Source of the DNA: Nitrospina sp.
GTDB taxonomy: Bacteria; Nitrospinota; Nitrospinia; Nitrospinales; VA-1
Direction: 5' to 3'
Length of the DNA stretch: 36,269 nt
Assembly: GCA_002721515.1 (NCBI GenBank)
Contig: PBKP01000005.1
Coordinates: 1-36,269, forward strand
Position numbers and translations under genes: made by a program. Within the stretch, counting starts at the first letter, position 1, and every line of letters starts with the position of its first letter. The notes below the pieces were generated by a model that saw only the letters and a list, made by a program, of their open reading frames with translations, ran no database searches and was not told the origin of the DNA. This document shows, piece by piece, positions 1 to 9,241 of this stretch.

Positions 1-471
1 ATTGGGAAGGGTGCTACACCAAAAAATAATTTGCGTAGTTTTTTCTGGACGCTAGAAGCAAGAATTCGTCCTATTCCAAATTTTATTTTTGGATTTCCAA
101 TCGAAGACTTTAAGTCGATCCGAGAAAACATGAAAGTCTGGAAGGAGCTTGGAATAATGGTCAAACCTCATTTCGCAACTCCTTACCCTGGCTCGGAGTG
201 GTTTACTGTGTATCGAAAACAAATAGAAGCACAGTATAACGGTGATCTGGAGGCATTCATTCTAGACCTTGGGGATGCTAGCAAAATTTCAGCAGTGATT
301 TCACATAATTTTAATGCTGTTGAATTAGTTGGTCTCAGAGAAATGATGGTTGCTCAAAACTATCGTGAAATTGATAATTACGAAAAAATCTGGAGAGAAA
401 ATCATAACCTTTCAGATGATGAACCATCCACGCTATACAAAGACAAAAATTACACTCATCAAAGGGTCTAG
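1..471 (+). CDS. Radical SAM enzyme, C-terminal part (5' end outside window)
   Basis: The reading frame is open from base 1 to the stop at 469-471, so this is the end of a longer gene and the first TTG in it (31) is not a real start. Residues near the beginning (IGKGATPKNN, then PNFIFGFPIED) match the late part of a radical SAM barrel, where a glycine-rich IGKG strand is followed by a G-x-P segment. The CxxxCxxC cluster motif would lie upstream of the window. The rest is a typical helical C-terminal extension of B12-binding radical SAM enzymes. It is followed 46 bases later by a methyltransferase on the same strand, so the two may be co-transcribed. Family assignment is fairly safe; substrate is unknown. 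Confidence 0.6.
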   Translation: MGKGATPKNNLRSFFWTLEARIRPIPNFIFGFPIEDFKSIRENMKVWKELGIMVKPHFATPYPGSEWFTVYRKQIEAQYNGDLEAFILDLGDASKISAVISHNFNAVELVGLREMMVAQNYREIDNYEKIWRENHNLSDDEPSTLYKDKNYTHQRV

Positions 472-517
472 CTAGAAACTCCGACGGATCTCCTGCGCGG
501 AACAATATAAAAAAATC

Positions 518-1471
518 ATGGATAAAACTGAATTAGAAGCAAAGGCCTTTGACGATCAAATTAGGGAGCGCATGAAACACGGGCACATCCCTGATTTAAG
601 AGAAGTCAAACCTTGTGACTACTTTTACAATAATCCATGGAGGCGCCCCGAGTTAGTCCAACTGGATATGGTAGAATCATTTCAACTTATATTAAAAAGC
701 ATTCAAAGCTATTCGAAAAATTCCTCAAAAGACACCAAGGTTTTAGAGGTTGGGTGTGGCCCTGGCTACATGTCCTTGGAGTTGGCTAGACATCAATATC
801 AAGTCACAGGGTTAGATGTATCTTCTGCTTGCATCGAGTTGGCTCGAAATTTGTCAGAAAATGATCCTCATCGGGATAACAAAGATAATCTCAGATATTT
901 TATGGGGAATTTTACCAACCCTGATATTTTTAAAGGTGAGAAGTTTGATGTTATTCTTTTTTTTGGATCTCTTCATCATTTCCCCAAACAAAGTCATGTT
1001 ATGGAGAAAATCAAACATATTCTAAATTCAGAAGGACTGGTGGTTGTTCATGAGCCCGCGAGAGACAGATACAATGAAGGAAATGTTGCCTTATCACACT
1101 TAGTCAGAACTTTGCTATCCGCTACGGACTCGTTTTATAAGGAGTCGGCTGTTCCCTCGGGTAAGGAGCTTAACCAAGAACTGGAAGCCCTTATGGCTGA
1201 ATTAAAATATGAAGATGATAGCGGAGTAAGCGTCCAATCGGAAAACGATAACGAAGCAGGTTTTGATGAAATGTATAGTGCGCTAAACAAAAACTTTACC
1301 GAACTCCATTTTGAAGATCGTTATGCATTTTTTCATGAAATCATCGGTGGTATTCGTTTAGACGATAAGAAGACCTTTCAACTAGCTAGATATCTAAGAG
1401 ATATGGATGCCCTTCTTTGTAAAAAAGGTATTGTTAAGGCTACGGAATTTTTTTACATTGGAAGAAAGTGA
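518..1471 (+). CDS. Class I SAM-dependent methyltransferase
   Basis: A 317-residue protein with a clear Rossmann SAM-binding motif I (VLEVGCGPG, residues 75-83), an acidic end of strand 2 (VTGLDVS) and a motif IV-like strand (FDVILFFGSLHHF) where HH replaces the usual aromatic pair. The C-terminal half (from about residue 190) is a variable helical cap that probably defines the substrate. It follows a radical SAM gene and precedes surface-protein genes, so a role in small-molecule or glycan methylation is inferred, not shown. The ATG start has only a weak purine stretch upstream. A second open frame inside it (816-1025) is a shadow. Confidence 0.85.
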   Translation: MDKTELEAKAFDDQIRERMKHGHIPDLREVKPCDYFYNNPWRRPELVQLDMVESFQLILKSIQSYSKNSSKDTKVLEVGCGPGYMSLELARHQYQVTGLDVSSACIELARNLSENDPHRDNKDNLRYFMGNFTNPDIFKGEKFDVILFFGSLHHFPKQSHVMEKIKHILNSEGLVVVHEPARDRYNEGNVALSHLVRTLLSATDSFYKESAVPSGKELNQELEALMAELKYEDDSGVSVQSENDNEAGFDEMYSALNKNFTELHFEDRYAFFHEIIGGIRLDDKKTFQLARYLRDMDALLCKKGIVKATEFFYIGRK

Positions 1472-1666
1472 TTAATCGCCAACCTCTATTGGCACTTTGA
1501 AAGTAGAGTTTTAAACCTATTATCTTAAAGCTATAATGGGATGACTTGCTTGGCAAATTAAACTTCTAAGTTCAAATTTGCAGTGGTTGTTAGGCTTATC
1601 GAGAAGTTGCAAATTTCTTAACTTATAACGTTATTAGACGGACATACTTTAACCTAGCACTTGTTC
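1472..1666. other. Intergenic gap before the CotH block
   Basis: About 195 AT-rich bases. A TATAAT hexamer at 1532-1537 could be a -10 element for the downstream block, but no good -35 stands 16-18 bases upstream. A short GCCAA/TTGGC inverted repeat at 1478-1493 follows the methyltransferase stop but lacks a T-run, so it is not a convincing terminator. Confidence 0.3.
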
Positions 1667-2737
1667 ATGCCCCTCCCTGAAATAGACCAGAAGAAAACCA
1701 TCAAAGCTTTAAGGTTTTTATTTATTCTTATACTTCCCGTATTTTTTTTGGTTTTTGTTTTATTAACCCAGGGAGACGTGCGGACTTTTTTATTTCGCGG
1801 CTTGACGAAAATACCCAGTACCATAACATATCAGATCATCCGCTTTAAAACCCGAACACGGGAATTTTCATCGGCCAATATTTGGCTTAACCGGCAATTA
1901 AATATTGTTGAGGATTTTTCCGACGGGCCCAACTCCCTTTTACAGGGTCTTATCGATAATGCTGAATTTGTCATGGCGCGAACCCGGTTCCCTGAAGACT
2001 TAGAATCTATAGAGCCCTTCATGCGGCGTTTTACAGAAGCTTATCCTAAATTGTTTCTTCCAAGGTTATGGTACGCAAAATCATTGAGTGTAAGGAATTA
2101 TGAAGAGGCATTTCATCAGTTGGAAATCGCTTCAAAACTATCTTCTGCCGATGAAAGGCCATACCGTATAGCTTTTGAACTAGCTTTAGCCGGGGAGCTT
2201 ACGGATAAGTTGGACCAATGGTGTGATCGTTATCTTGAATCTCAGTTTGGCGGCCCAGAATTTCATTATACTTCAAAATTGTTTTACGCCACGGGATTGA
2301 GAAAATTGTCTTTAGAGGTTACAGGTGATTCTGGCAAGCGTTATCTAGTAGCCAATATGGGGTTACATCTTGGGGGTGAGGCACGTTCCTACGACTTTCC
2401 TTTAAAGGAAACGATTTCCATTAATAAAATTCGCCTACATTTTGGCATATTACCTGGGGTTGCAATCCGGGTTGACCGTTTAAAATTTTATAATCAAGGT
2501 CGCCTGCTATCGGAGTTTGGACAAAACTTGAAATTGATCAGTTGGAATGGGTTTCATCTTAATGATGGCCGAGTGATCACTGTGTCGAGGGATTTTGAAA
2601 CAGTTAACGTCTATGTTCCAGGAAACAAATATGGGAAAGCAGACCGCGTGGAAGTAGATCTTAGTTTCGAACGTTTAGGTTTGGCGAGTCCTTTTCCATG
2701 CGGCTCTAAAAGTAACAGCCATGCCAAAACAAATTAA
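1667..2737 (+). CDS. Membrane-anchored protein with TPR-like region, partner of CotH gene
   Basis: About 356 residues. The frame opens at a TTG at 1661; the ATG at 1667 is preferred, though neither has a clear ribosome-binding site. Residues near 15-37 form one strong hydrophobic segment (signal anchor), followed by a stretch of paired helices around residues 110-185 resembling TPR repeats (YEEAFHQLEIASKL). The last 140 residues look like a beta-sandwich (alternating strands, GLHLGGEARSYDFP). The predicted topology is inner-membrane anchor with a periplasmic body. The 3' end overlaps the CotH gene start by 17 bases, implying translational coupling. I do not recognise the family; the context suggests it works with the CotH/VTC/DUF4956 proteins. 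Confidence 0.7.
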   Translation: MPLPEIDQKKTIKALRFLFILILPVFFLVFVLLTQGDVRTFLFRGLTKIPSTITYQIIRFKTRTREFSSANIWLNRQLNIVEDFSDGPNSLLQGLIDNAEFVMARTRFPEDLESIEPFMRRFTEAYPKLFLPRLWYAKSLSVRNYEEAFHQLEIASKLSSADERPYRIAFELALAGELTDKLDQWCDRYLESQFGGPEFHYTSKLFYATGLRKLSLEVTGDSGKRYLVANMGLHLGGEARSYDFPLKETISINKIRLHFGILPGVAIRVDRLKFYNQGRLLSEFGQNLKLISWNGFHLNDGRVITVSRDFETVNVYVPGNKYGKADRVEVDLSFERLGLASPFPCGSKSNSHAKTN

Positions 2738-5480
2738 TTTTCTGACAATTGCGACTGCTCTAATGGCAGTGAGTATTATTTGGGGCGTTCATCTGCTTTA
2801 TAAGGAATGGCGGTCTCAATTTATCAATATTGACTGGGCCGTTCGACCGTTTGACAATCAACTCAGCTATCAAACTCAGCGGTTCTATGAGTTTGCTCAT
2901 CATTACTTCACCAGAAGTTCTTCCAAGGGCCTGCCCGCTGTCAGGTTGTATATCTCACAAAAAGCAAGAAATAAACTGATGGAGGATCCGCCACAGTCCA
3001 CCAAAAAATGGAAAAAAGCGTTCATGTTGTATCCGGATGGAAAACTCACGAAAATCAAAGTCCGGCACCGGGGAGATGCGGCAAGAAACTGGGCCTATGA
3101 TAAAAAATCCTGGCGGATCAAAGCTTCAAAGAAAAAACTGTTCGATAGGGTTCGGGTTTATGATTACGATGTCCCCAAGCATGAGACGCTGTTGGGAAAC
3201 TACATTGCCTATCATTTGGGTAATAAGGCGGGTGTGCTTTCACCAAAGCCCAGGCTAGTCGAGCTTTTTATCAATGAAGAATCTTATGGAGTGTACATTG
3301 AAGTGGAACACCTCGACGAGAGTTTCCTGCGCAATAACGGAGTGATGCCCGTCAATTTTTATAAGGGCGAACAAGTTTATAATGAACGCTTGGTCACCAT
3401 AGATTTCGATTTGTTCAACAACCCATCTTTATGGCGAAAGATATCTGTTTTCAACAGGGCTCCTGAAGGGGATTATTCTGATCTTGCTTATTTTTTAAAC
3501 CTTGTGCGTGAGGCTGAGACATCAGAGAGTTCTTTTGCCCATTTAAAACAGGTGGCGAGGATTGATGATTGGGCACGGTTTTCAGCGTACCAGACACTGG
3601 TTCATGCTTGGCACAACGATTGGCGGCATAACATGAGGCTTGTCATGGACCCCTGGAAGGGAAGTGTTACACCGACGGTTCACGATTCGATCAGCTTGCT
3701 GACCCAGGTTGATGAATTAAAGCTGAATAAACGGAGCCATGCCTTGTTAACCCTTTATAATAAATCGAGTGAATTCCTGCTGGAGAAGCATAAGAATCTT
3801 TTTAAGTTTGTGGATGAAGGTCTGTTTAAAGAGACCATCCAGCATTTGGGTAAGTTAATTCCAGATCTTGTTAATACCATGTCACGGGATAAATTCCGCC
3901 ATCAGCAATCCCACCTTAAAATATTTTTCCATCCTGTAAATGAAGCTCAGGTCCGGGAAGAATGGAATGAACTTTTTAAAAAAATGCTGAAGCTTCATGA
4001 ATGGCTCCGTGCGCAATTCTATGCACCACCCCATGCGGAGTGGAAGCAGGAGGGAGATGCTGTGGCGCTGGTTATTGGCGGGCCGGTTCCGGTAGACGCA
4101 GTCACCTTATCATTTGCCAAGGGAAAGCCGCTTCCTAGGTTCATCGGATGGGACGCTGATGGCGACGGTATTTTGTCGGAAAGCGATTTAAAAATCCCGT
4201 TTCGTATCGAAGGCACGGACCTCATTCTGGATGCGATATGGTTGGCCAATCAGGTCTCCGCCTTGGAAAGGCCACTAAGTTGGGAACTGATTCAAACGGG
4301 TGACTTTACTATTGTACCCACGTTGTTTCGATTGGTAGGGGAAGGAAGGCTTGAACCGGAAGTGATGAAAGCTTCCAGCCACCTGACTGGAAAACAAGTC
4401 ACCCTTTCTCAAGGTGATCTGGCAGGGGTTACACCGTCCCGCTGGAACCGGCCTGTGGTTGATATCCCTTTGCAGGAAATCGTGTGGTCGGGTGAAAAGA
4501 CAATTGATGAAGTTCGGATCATATCGCGGCCGATAAAAATTTTGCCAGGAACCAGAATATTGATGAAACCGGGAGCCAGTCTGGTTTTTAAAAACCGAGT
4601 CAACATCGCGGGTACGGTTTCGGCTCCAGTGGTGGTGAAATCGGCGGTCCTGGGCCAGAACTGGGGCGTTCTGGCTTTTCATGGGCCCAAAACAACAGGC
4701 TCTAGGGTTTTTAATATCCAAATGGAAGATGGGGGAGAGGGAAAAATAGACAATATTTTTTATAGCGCTATGTTATCGATTCATGAATCGCAAGGAATTC
4801 ATTTTAAAAATTTGACGATGAGAAAAAATACAGCTGTCGACGATATGATGCACGTGATTTACAGTAAGAATATAATTATTGAAGACAGCGTATTTATAGA
4901 TGCATTTGCAGATGCTTTAGATTTAGATATTTCCAATGCGACCGTCAGAAACTGTCAATTTTTGAATTCCGGGAACGATGCGATTGACCTTATGTCATCA
5001 GAAGTTCTAATCACAGATTCGGAACTTTCTAGTTCTGGAGATAAAGGTGTTTCAGTGGGCGAAGATAGTCGCGCCATGATTTACAACACACGAATAAATA
5101 AAAATAGTATTGGTGTGGAGTCTAAAGATGCATCAATTTCCTGCTTAATCAATAGTCTATTTGAAAATAATAAAACTCAAATCAATGCCTCCGTAAAAAA
5201 CTGGCGTTATGGTACTGGAGGATCAGCAATTGCTGACAAATCAATATTTATTTCTTCTAATAACCGATTCTCGGCAGATAAAAATTCTAATATTAGAGTA
5301 ATTGATAGTTCGATTAATCCTATGATAGCTAACCTGAGTCCACAGGTATTGGTAGACCGCGCTAGCGATGATTCCTCTAGTGATCAGGCCCATTTGAACG
5401 GATATGACTTTGCATGTATGAATATGTTAGACAAGTGGAAACTTAAGAGCAAAGGAAGCATACGTGGAATTATTCAATAA
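2721..5480 (+). CDS. CotH-kinase-family protein with C-terminal parallel beta-helix
   Basis: A 919-residue protein. A single N-terminal hydrophobic segment (residues about 8-25) anchors or exports it. Residues about 70-330 match the CotH family, an atypical protein kinase fold: KVRHRGDAARNW, KSWRIK, LVELFINEESYGVYIEVEHLDE, and WHNDWRHN followed by a later HD that would be the metal-binding Asp/Asn positions. Around residues 472-490 lies an EF-hand or dockerin-like calcium loop (DADGDGILSESDL). From about residue 620 repeated strands with asparagine ladders (NIIIEDSVFIDAF, ATVRNCQFLNSG) indicate a right-handed beta-helix. CotH proteins phosphorylate proteins in Bacillus spores; in Gram-negatives their targets are unknown. 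GC content falls abruptly near 4730, so the beta-helix end may have been acquired separately. Confidence 0.85.
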   Translation: MPKQINFLTIATALMAVSIIWGVHLLYKEWRSQFINIDWAVRPFDNQLSYQTQRFYEFAHHYFTRSSSKGLPAVRLYISQKARNKLMEDPPQSTKKWKKAFMLYPDGKLTKIKVRHRGDAARNWAYDKKSWRIKASKKKLFDRVRVYDYDVPKHETLLGNYIAYHLGNKAGVLSPKPRLVELFINEESYGVYIEVEHLDESFLRNNGVMPVNFYKGEQVYNERLVTIDFDLFNNPSLWRKISVFNRAPEGDYSDLAYFLNLVREAETSESSFAHLKQVARIDDWARFSAYQTLVHAWHNDWRHNMRLVMDPWKGSVTPTVHDSISLLTQVDELKLNKRSHALLTLYNKSSEFLLEKHKNLFKFVDEGLFKETIQHLGKLIPDLVNTMSRDKFRHQQSHLKIFFHPVNEAQVREEWNELFKKMLKLHEWLRAQFYAPPHAEWKQEGDAVALVIGGPVPVDAVTLSFAKGKPLPRFIGWDADGDGILSESDLKIPFRIEGTDLILDAIWLANQVSALERPLSWELIQTGDFTIVPTLFRLVGEGRLEPEVMKASSHLTGKQVTLSQGDLAGVTPSRWNRPVVDIPLQEIVWSGEKTIDEVRIISRPIKILPGTRILMKPGASLVFKNRVNIAGTVSAPVVVKSAVLGQNWGVLAFHGPKTTGSRVFNIQMEDGGEGKIDNIFYSAMLSIHESQGIHFKNLTMRKNTAVDDMMHVIYSKNIIIEDSVFIDAFADALDLDISNATVRNCQFLNSGNDAIDLMSSEVLITDSELSSSGDKGVSVGEDSRAMIYNTRINKNSIGVESKDASISCLINSLFENNKTQINASVKNWRYGTGGSAIADKSIFISSNNRFSADKNSNIRVIDSSINPMIANLSPQVLVDRASDDSSSDQAHLNGYDFACMNMLDKWKLKSKGSIRGIIQ

Positions 5481-5566
5481 AATACACCCATCTTAAAAAT
5501 ATTTTTAAAATATTATTAGAGTTTTATGATTTTTTACTTTGAAGCGAATCTTGTTCGAATTTAAAA

Positions 5567-6319
5567 TTGGATTTTCACGTGACACCTCAAACAGAAGATT
5601 TTTACAGATATGAATTTAAATATCTGCTAAATTTAGATCAAAGGGAAGCGATTGAGTCAGAAATTTCGCAGTTCATGAGTTATGACGGTCATGTGCATAA
5701 AGAATTAGGAAATGCATATTACATACGTTCTCTCTATTTTGAAAATGACGCTGCCACAAATTTTTATGAAAAGATAGATGGGTTACAAAAAAGGAATAAG
5801 TTTCGCTTACGTACTTATGGAAAGAAATTTGAGAAAGGTTTGCCAATTTTTCTGGAGGAAAAAAATAGAAACGGGGATCGAATACATAAACATCGAATTA
5901 AAATTGACTACGATCACATGAATTACTTTTGTGACTCCTCATTGCGTTACGATTTATGTAATATTTTTCCTGAAGTAGATCTTGTAGAACAATTTTTTTT
6001 TGAGGCGACTCGAAAAATGTTGAAACCCACCGTGCTTGTTGATTATATTCGTCGGCCCTTTATAAGTCCATACGATATGAATTTTCGTGTCACAATTGAC
6101 AGTAACCTTATGGCATTGAGGGGGGATTCTTTATTTAAGTCGACGGAGGGAAATTGGTTATATTGCTTAGCAGGCTATACCATTATGGAGGTGAAGTTTC
6201 ACAGAAGGGTACCCGCTTGGTTTCATCGGATTTTACAGGCACATAATTTGAGGCGTTTATCAATTTCAAAATTTGTTCAGGGAATGAAAAAGACAGGTCT
6301 CGCAGTGGATTTGTCTTAA
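5567..6319 (+). CDS. VTC-domain (polyphosphate polymerase-like) protein
   Basis: A 250-residue protein matching the VTC domain, the tunnel fold that makes polyphosphate from ATP in yeast Vtc4. Visible landmarks in order are RYEFKYLL, YYIRSLYFEN, RNKFRLRTYG, FLEEKNRNG, VLVDYIRRPF, FRVTIDSN, MEVKFH and SKFVQGM, which supply the basic and acidic residues lining the tunnel. Length fits bacterial stand-alone VTC proteins. An in-frame TGA lies shortly upstream, so the start must be TTG at 5567 or GTG at 5579; neither has a strong ribosome-binding site. It sits between the CotH gene and a DUF4956 gene, an association seen in many bacteria. Polyphosphate synthesis is inferred from the fold only; bacterial members could make another phospho-polymer. 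Confidence 0.88.
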   Translation: MDFHVTPQTEDFYRYEFKYLLNLDQREAIESEISQFMSYDGHVHKELGNAYYIRSLYFENDAATNFYEKIDGLQKRNKFRLRTYGKKFEKGLPIFLEEKNRNGDRIHKHRIKIDYDHMNYFCDSSLRYDLCNIFPEVDLVEQFFFEATRKMLKPTVLVDYIRRPFISPYDMNFRVTIDSNLMALRGDSLFKSTEGNWLYCLAGYTIMEVKFHRRVPAWFHRILQAHNLRRLSISKFVQGMKKTGLAVDLS

Positions 6320-6340
6320 ATCATCAGACGAGGTGCATAT

Positions 6341-7030
6341 ATGGATGATGTTCAGGGTTTTCTAAAATCGGAGGCAATGGCCTTTGTCTATGGTCCAGCG
6401 GATATTCTTATTAATATGCTATTGGCCTTCATTTTAGGGCTTTTTATTAGTTATATATATAAAATAACCCATAAGGGACTAAGTTATTCACAGTCTTTTA
6501 TGCTGACCATTGTGTTTGTGGCGCTAATTGTATCAATGGTGATGATGGTAATTGGTAATAATTTGGCCCGGGCTTTTGCCTTGGTTGGAGCTTTAACAAT
6601 TATTAGGTTTCGCACAGTTATAAAGGATACAAAAGATACGGCTTATGTGTTTTTAGCTTTGGCTTCAGGAATGGCAGCAGGGACGTCAAGCTATTTTCTT
6701 GCAATTTCAGGTACTACTATAGTAGCTATTGCAGCCTTAATCTTACATTTTACTAATTATGGATCTTTGTATAAAAGCGAATTCATTCTATGTTTCAGGA
6801 CTCAAACCGGGGAAGGTCAGCCTAATTATAGCAAGGTGATTAACGAGTTTTCAAAATCCGCAAACCTGCTTCATATAGAACCGTCTGGTGATAATAAAAC
6901 AACCCGGTTGACCTTTGATATTCTAATGCATAAAAAGAAGGATCCAAAGGAATTTACCAAACGTATTGCTGAATTTGAAGGGATATCGGAAATAACCATG
7001 GTAGCGTCAAAACATGATGTGGATTATTAA
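6341..7030 (+). CDS. DUF4956 domain membrane protein
   Basis: A 229-residue protein with an N-terminal membrane region of about four segments (roughly residues 20-40, 55-75, 80-100 and 105-135), including the glycine/alanine-rich ARAFALVGALTIIRFRT motif characteristic of DUF4956, followed by a soluble C-terminal domain of about 85 residues (FILCFRTQTG to the end). A GAGGTG ribosome-binding site lies 7 bases before the ATG, and the gap to the VTC gene is only 21 bases, so they are one operon. DUF4956 proteins regularly accompany VTC and CotH genes; the function is unknown, but a membrane partner for the VTC enzyme is reasonable. Confidence 0.88.
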   Translation: MDDVQGFLKSEAMAFVYGPADILINMLLAFILGLFISYIYKITHKGLSYSQSFMLTIVFVALIVSMVMMVIGNNLARAFALVGALTIIRFRTVIKDTKDTAYVFLALASGMAAGTSSYFLAISGTTIVAIAALILHFTNYGSLYKSEFILCFRTQTGEGQPNYSKVINEFSKSANLLHIEPSGDNKTTRLTFDILMHKKKDPKEFTKRIAEFEGISEITMVASKHDVDY

Positions 7031-7201
7031 AGCCTCACGCTAAAAAAATTGTGGTTTAAATAATTTAAATTTTTAGTTCGTTGTTTTTGTAATGAAGTTA
7101 TTTGAAAATGTGTAAGTCTAGTCAGGTAATCTAAAACCTTCAGTTACTCACCGTTATTTTCTTAATAGTTTCTTGAGCCCCACTTAAAAAATTTACTTTC
7201 A

Positions 7202-9199
7202 ATGGATAAGACTTCAATAGAATTAGTATTTTTTCATGAGTTAAACTTATTAAGTATTTTTTCTGTATTGCAATTACCGAGAAAGTCCGGTGCTGTTAAA
7301 GTCTTTTATTACAGGGAGACTCGATGGGGTTCGAAGATGGCAAAATATTTTACTCTGTTGCGAATTTTTCAGGCCGAACCAGAAAAAATTAGAAACCCTT
7401 TACTTATCGATACTCCGCATTGCAAGGTATTTAGAAACTTTGCCCAGCTCGCAATTGTCAGCAAAAAAAATTCCCATAAGATTAGAAAAGTAATCGAGCC
7501 TCTTTTTAAGGGAAAAACTTCTGATTTTATTGATTTATTGACCCTTAATATTAGGAAGTCATGGGAGTTATCGTTATCCGAATTGATGAATGTTTGTAAT
7601 GTAGCAAGTTTAGAAACAAGCCGGACCGGCCTTTCAATCGAAAGTGTGGCCATTTTTTCTTCCTTCACCAATCTTGCGAAACAATGGAAAATCAATACTG
7701 GGGTTCCATCAAACATACTGCAAAAACCTTTTGAGGCTAAAAACTTCTTACGCCATCTTGGATCCATGTTTCTTGTTTTTCAAGGATTTTTTGAGTGGAT
7801 ATCTGGGATCATACAACCTTCAAAAAGACCTCAAGCTGAAACTGAACAGTTTCGATTTGGTACTGGAGCAGCTTGGGGAGTCCGGGAAAATGATAACGGG
7901 CGTCTGGATGATTTATTTTGGTGGCGGAATACAAATATATCAGGTTCCCGTGTTGTTTATTTATATGACAGAGTTGATGTTCAGCCAAGATTATCAATTG
8001 TAAAGAAAGTAAAATCACTTGGCATTCAGTCTGTGGCTCTAAATCCACGGAGGGTGGGAGATTATCCAGAGCTTTATTGCGGAAGAAGAAAAAGGGAGTT
8101 CTTCCAACTGATTCGGGATTTAAATTTGGTGATATTTCTTGCTATTAAAAATTTTTGGAACAAAGGTTCTCAACGACGGATTTTATCTCAATTAAGCTGG
8201 TATATTACACAATCTACTAATTTGGCTTCAACATACAAACTTCTTAACTTAAAGGGTGTATTTCATCATGATGAAGCGGGGTTAGATATTGTATCCCTGG
8301 CTGCCCATTTTGCCGGAGGAGTTCGAATGGGAACGCATTGGTCTTCATTTAGTGGAATTTGCGAGGTGGGCCGTTCCCATGATGTTTTCTTTATATGGGG
8401 ATTACATGATGCTAAAATTATCCTTGATTCGGGTTCGGTTTCAAAGCATCTATTGATTGTTGGCAGCATGGCCACTGAATCATATAAAAAAACTGCTTTT
8501 AAAAAAGCGGAAGAGGCCGCGATTAGAATGAAAAAAGGTGGAGTTCGTTATATTATCTCTTTATTTGACAGTTCTGTAGAGTCTCCTGAGTTTTTTGGGT
8601 TTTTCTTGCGATGGCTGATAGATGACCCTGCTCTCGGATTGCTAATTAAATGTAAGGAAGGGAACTGGATTGAAAGGGCAGGAGTCGACCAATCTAGACT
8701 TACAGGTAAAGCCATCAAAACGAGCCGGATTTATAGCCTTGATTCAGATGCCTCACCTGCGGACGCAGGAAGAATTTCTGATTTTTCAGTTGGTATTGGA
8801 AATATTTCGTCTGTGTTTGTCGCTGCCTTAAAAGGAGCAAGAGTATTTTATCTTGACTATGAGCGACTGGATGAAAGTAATCAAAAACCTTATTGTACTC
8901 TCCATTCGCTTGGTCCTAAACGGTGCGTCTTTTATAATCCAGAATCCCTAAAACAAGCAGTTTTAGAATATGCAGAAAACTCTGAAACTAACCCTTACCT
9001 GGGAGATGCATCACCAATTCTCGAAAAACTGGACCCTTTCCGTGATGGTAAAGCTAATATTAGAATAGGAAATTATATAAGTTGGTATTTGGAAGGAATC
9101 GATCAGGGATGGGACCGTTTCAAAGCACTTGACATTGCAACTCGAAAGTATGCGGATCAATGGGGTAGAGAATATGTCATCAAAGGAATAGATAATTAA
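7202..9199 (+). CDS. Large GT-B-like surface carbohydrate protein
   Basis: A 665-residue protein without signal peptide or membrane segments. I do not recognise an exact family. The C-terminal half has the rhythm of a GT-B glycosyltransferase or glycerophosphotransferase: GVRMGTHWSS, a DVFFIWG strand, LLIVGSMA, then near the end FSVGIGNISSVFVAALKGARVFYLD, where a glycine/serine loop and a buried helix precede a product-specific strand, as in UDP/CDP-sugar binding domains. Two similarly sized GT-B-like surface proteins occur in the window (LIC12162 and TIGR04326 types), so a role in glycan assembly is likely. It is followed 42 bases later by a methyltransferase. Other short open frames inside it are shadows. 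Confidence 0.65.
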   Translation: MDKTSIELVFFHELNLLSIFSVLQLPRKSGAVKVFYYRETRWGSKMAKYFTLLRIFQAEPEKIRNPLLIDTPHCKVFRNFAQLAIVSKKNSHKIRKVIEPLFKGKTSDFIDLLTLNIRKSWELSLSELMNVCNVASLETSRTGLSIESVAIFSSFTNLAKQWKINTGVPSNILQKPFEAKNFLRHLGSMFLVFQGFFEWISGIIQPSKRPQAETEQFRFGTGAAWGVRENDNGRLDDLFWWRNTNISGSRVVYLYDRVDVQPRLSIVKKVKSLGIQSVALNPRRVGDYPELYCGRRKREFFQLIRDLNLVIFLAIKNFWNKGSQRRILSQLSWYITQSTNLASTYKLLNLKGVFHHDEAGLDIVSLAAHFAGGVRMGTHWSSFSGICEVGRSHDVFFIWGLHDAKIILDSGSVSKHLLIVGSMATESYKKTAFKKAEEAAIRMKKGGVRYIISLFDSSVESPEFFGFFLRWLIDDPALGLLIKCKEGNWIERAGVDQSRLTGKAIKTSRIYSLDSDASPADAGRISDFSVGIGNISSVFVAALKGARVFYLDYERLDESNQKPYCTLHSLGPKRCVFYNPESLKQAVLEYAENSETNPYLGDASPILEKLDPFRDGKANIRIGNYISWYLEGIDQGWDRFKALDIATRKYADQWGREYVIKGIDN

Positions 9200-9241
9200 T
9201 ATTTTTATATATTAAATACATTAAAAGAGAGTTTTAAATTT

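Noticed and set aside
4019-4721. Long minus-strand open frames inside the CotH gene
   Set aside because: They lie in the GC-rich part, where stop codons are rare, and have no protein-like pattern; the CotH frame accounts for the sequence.
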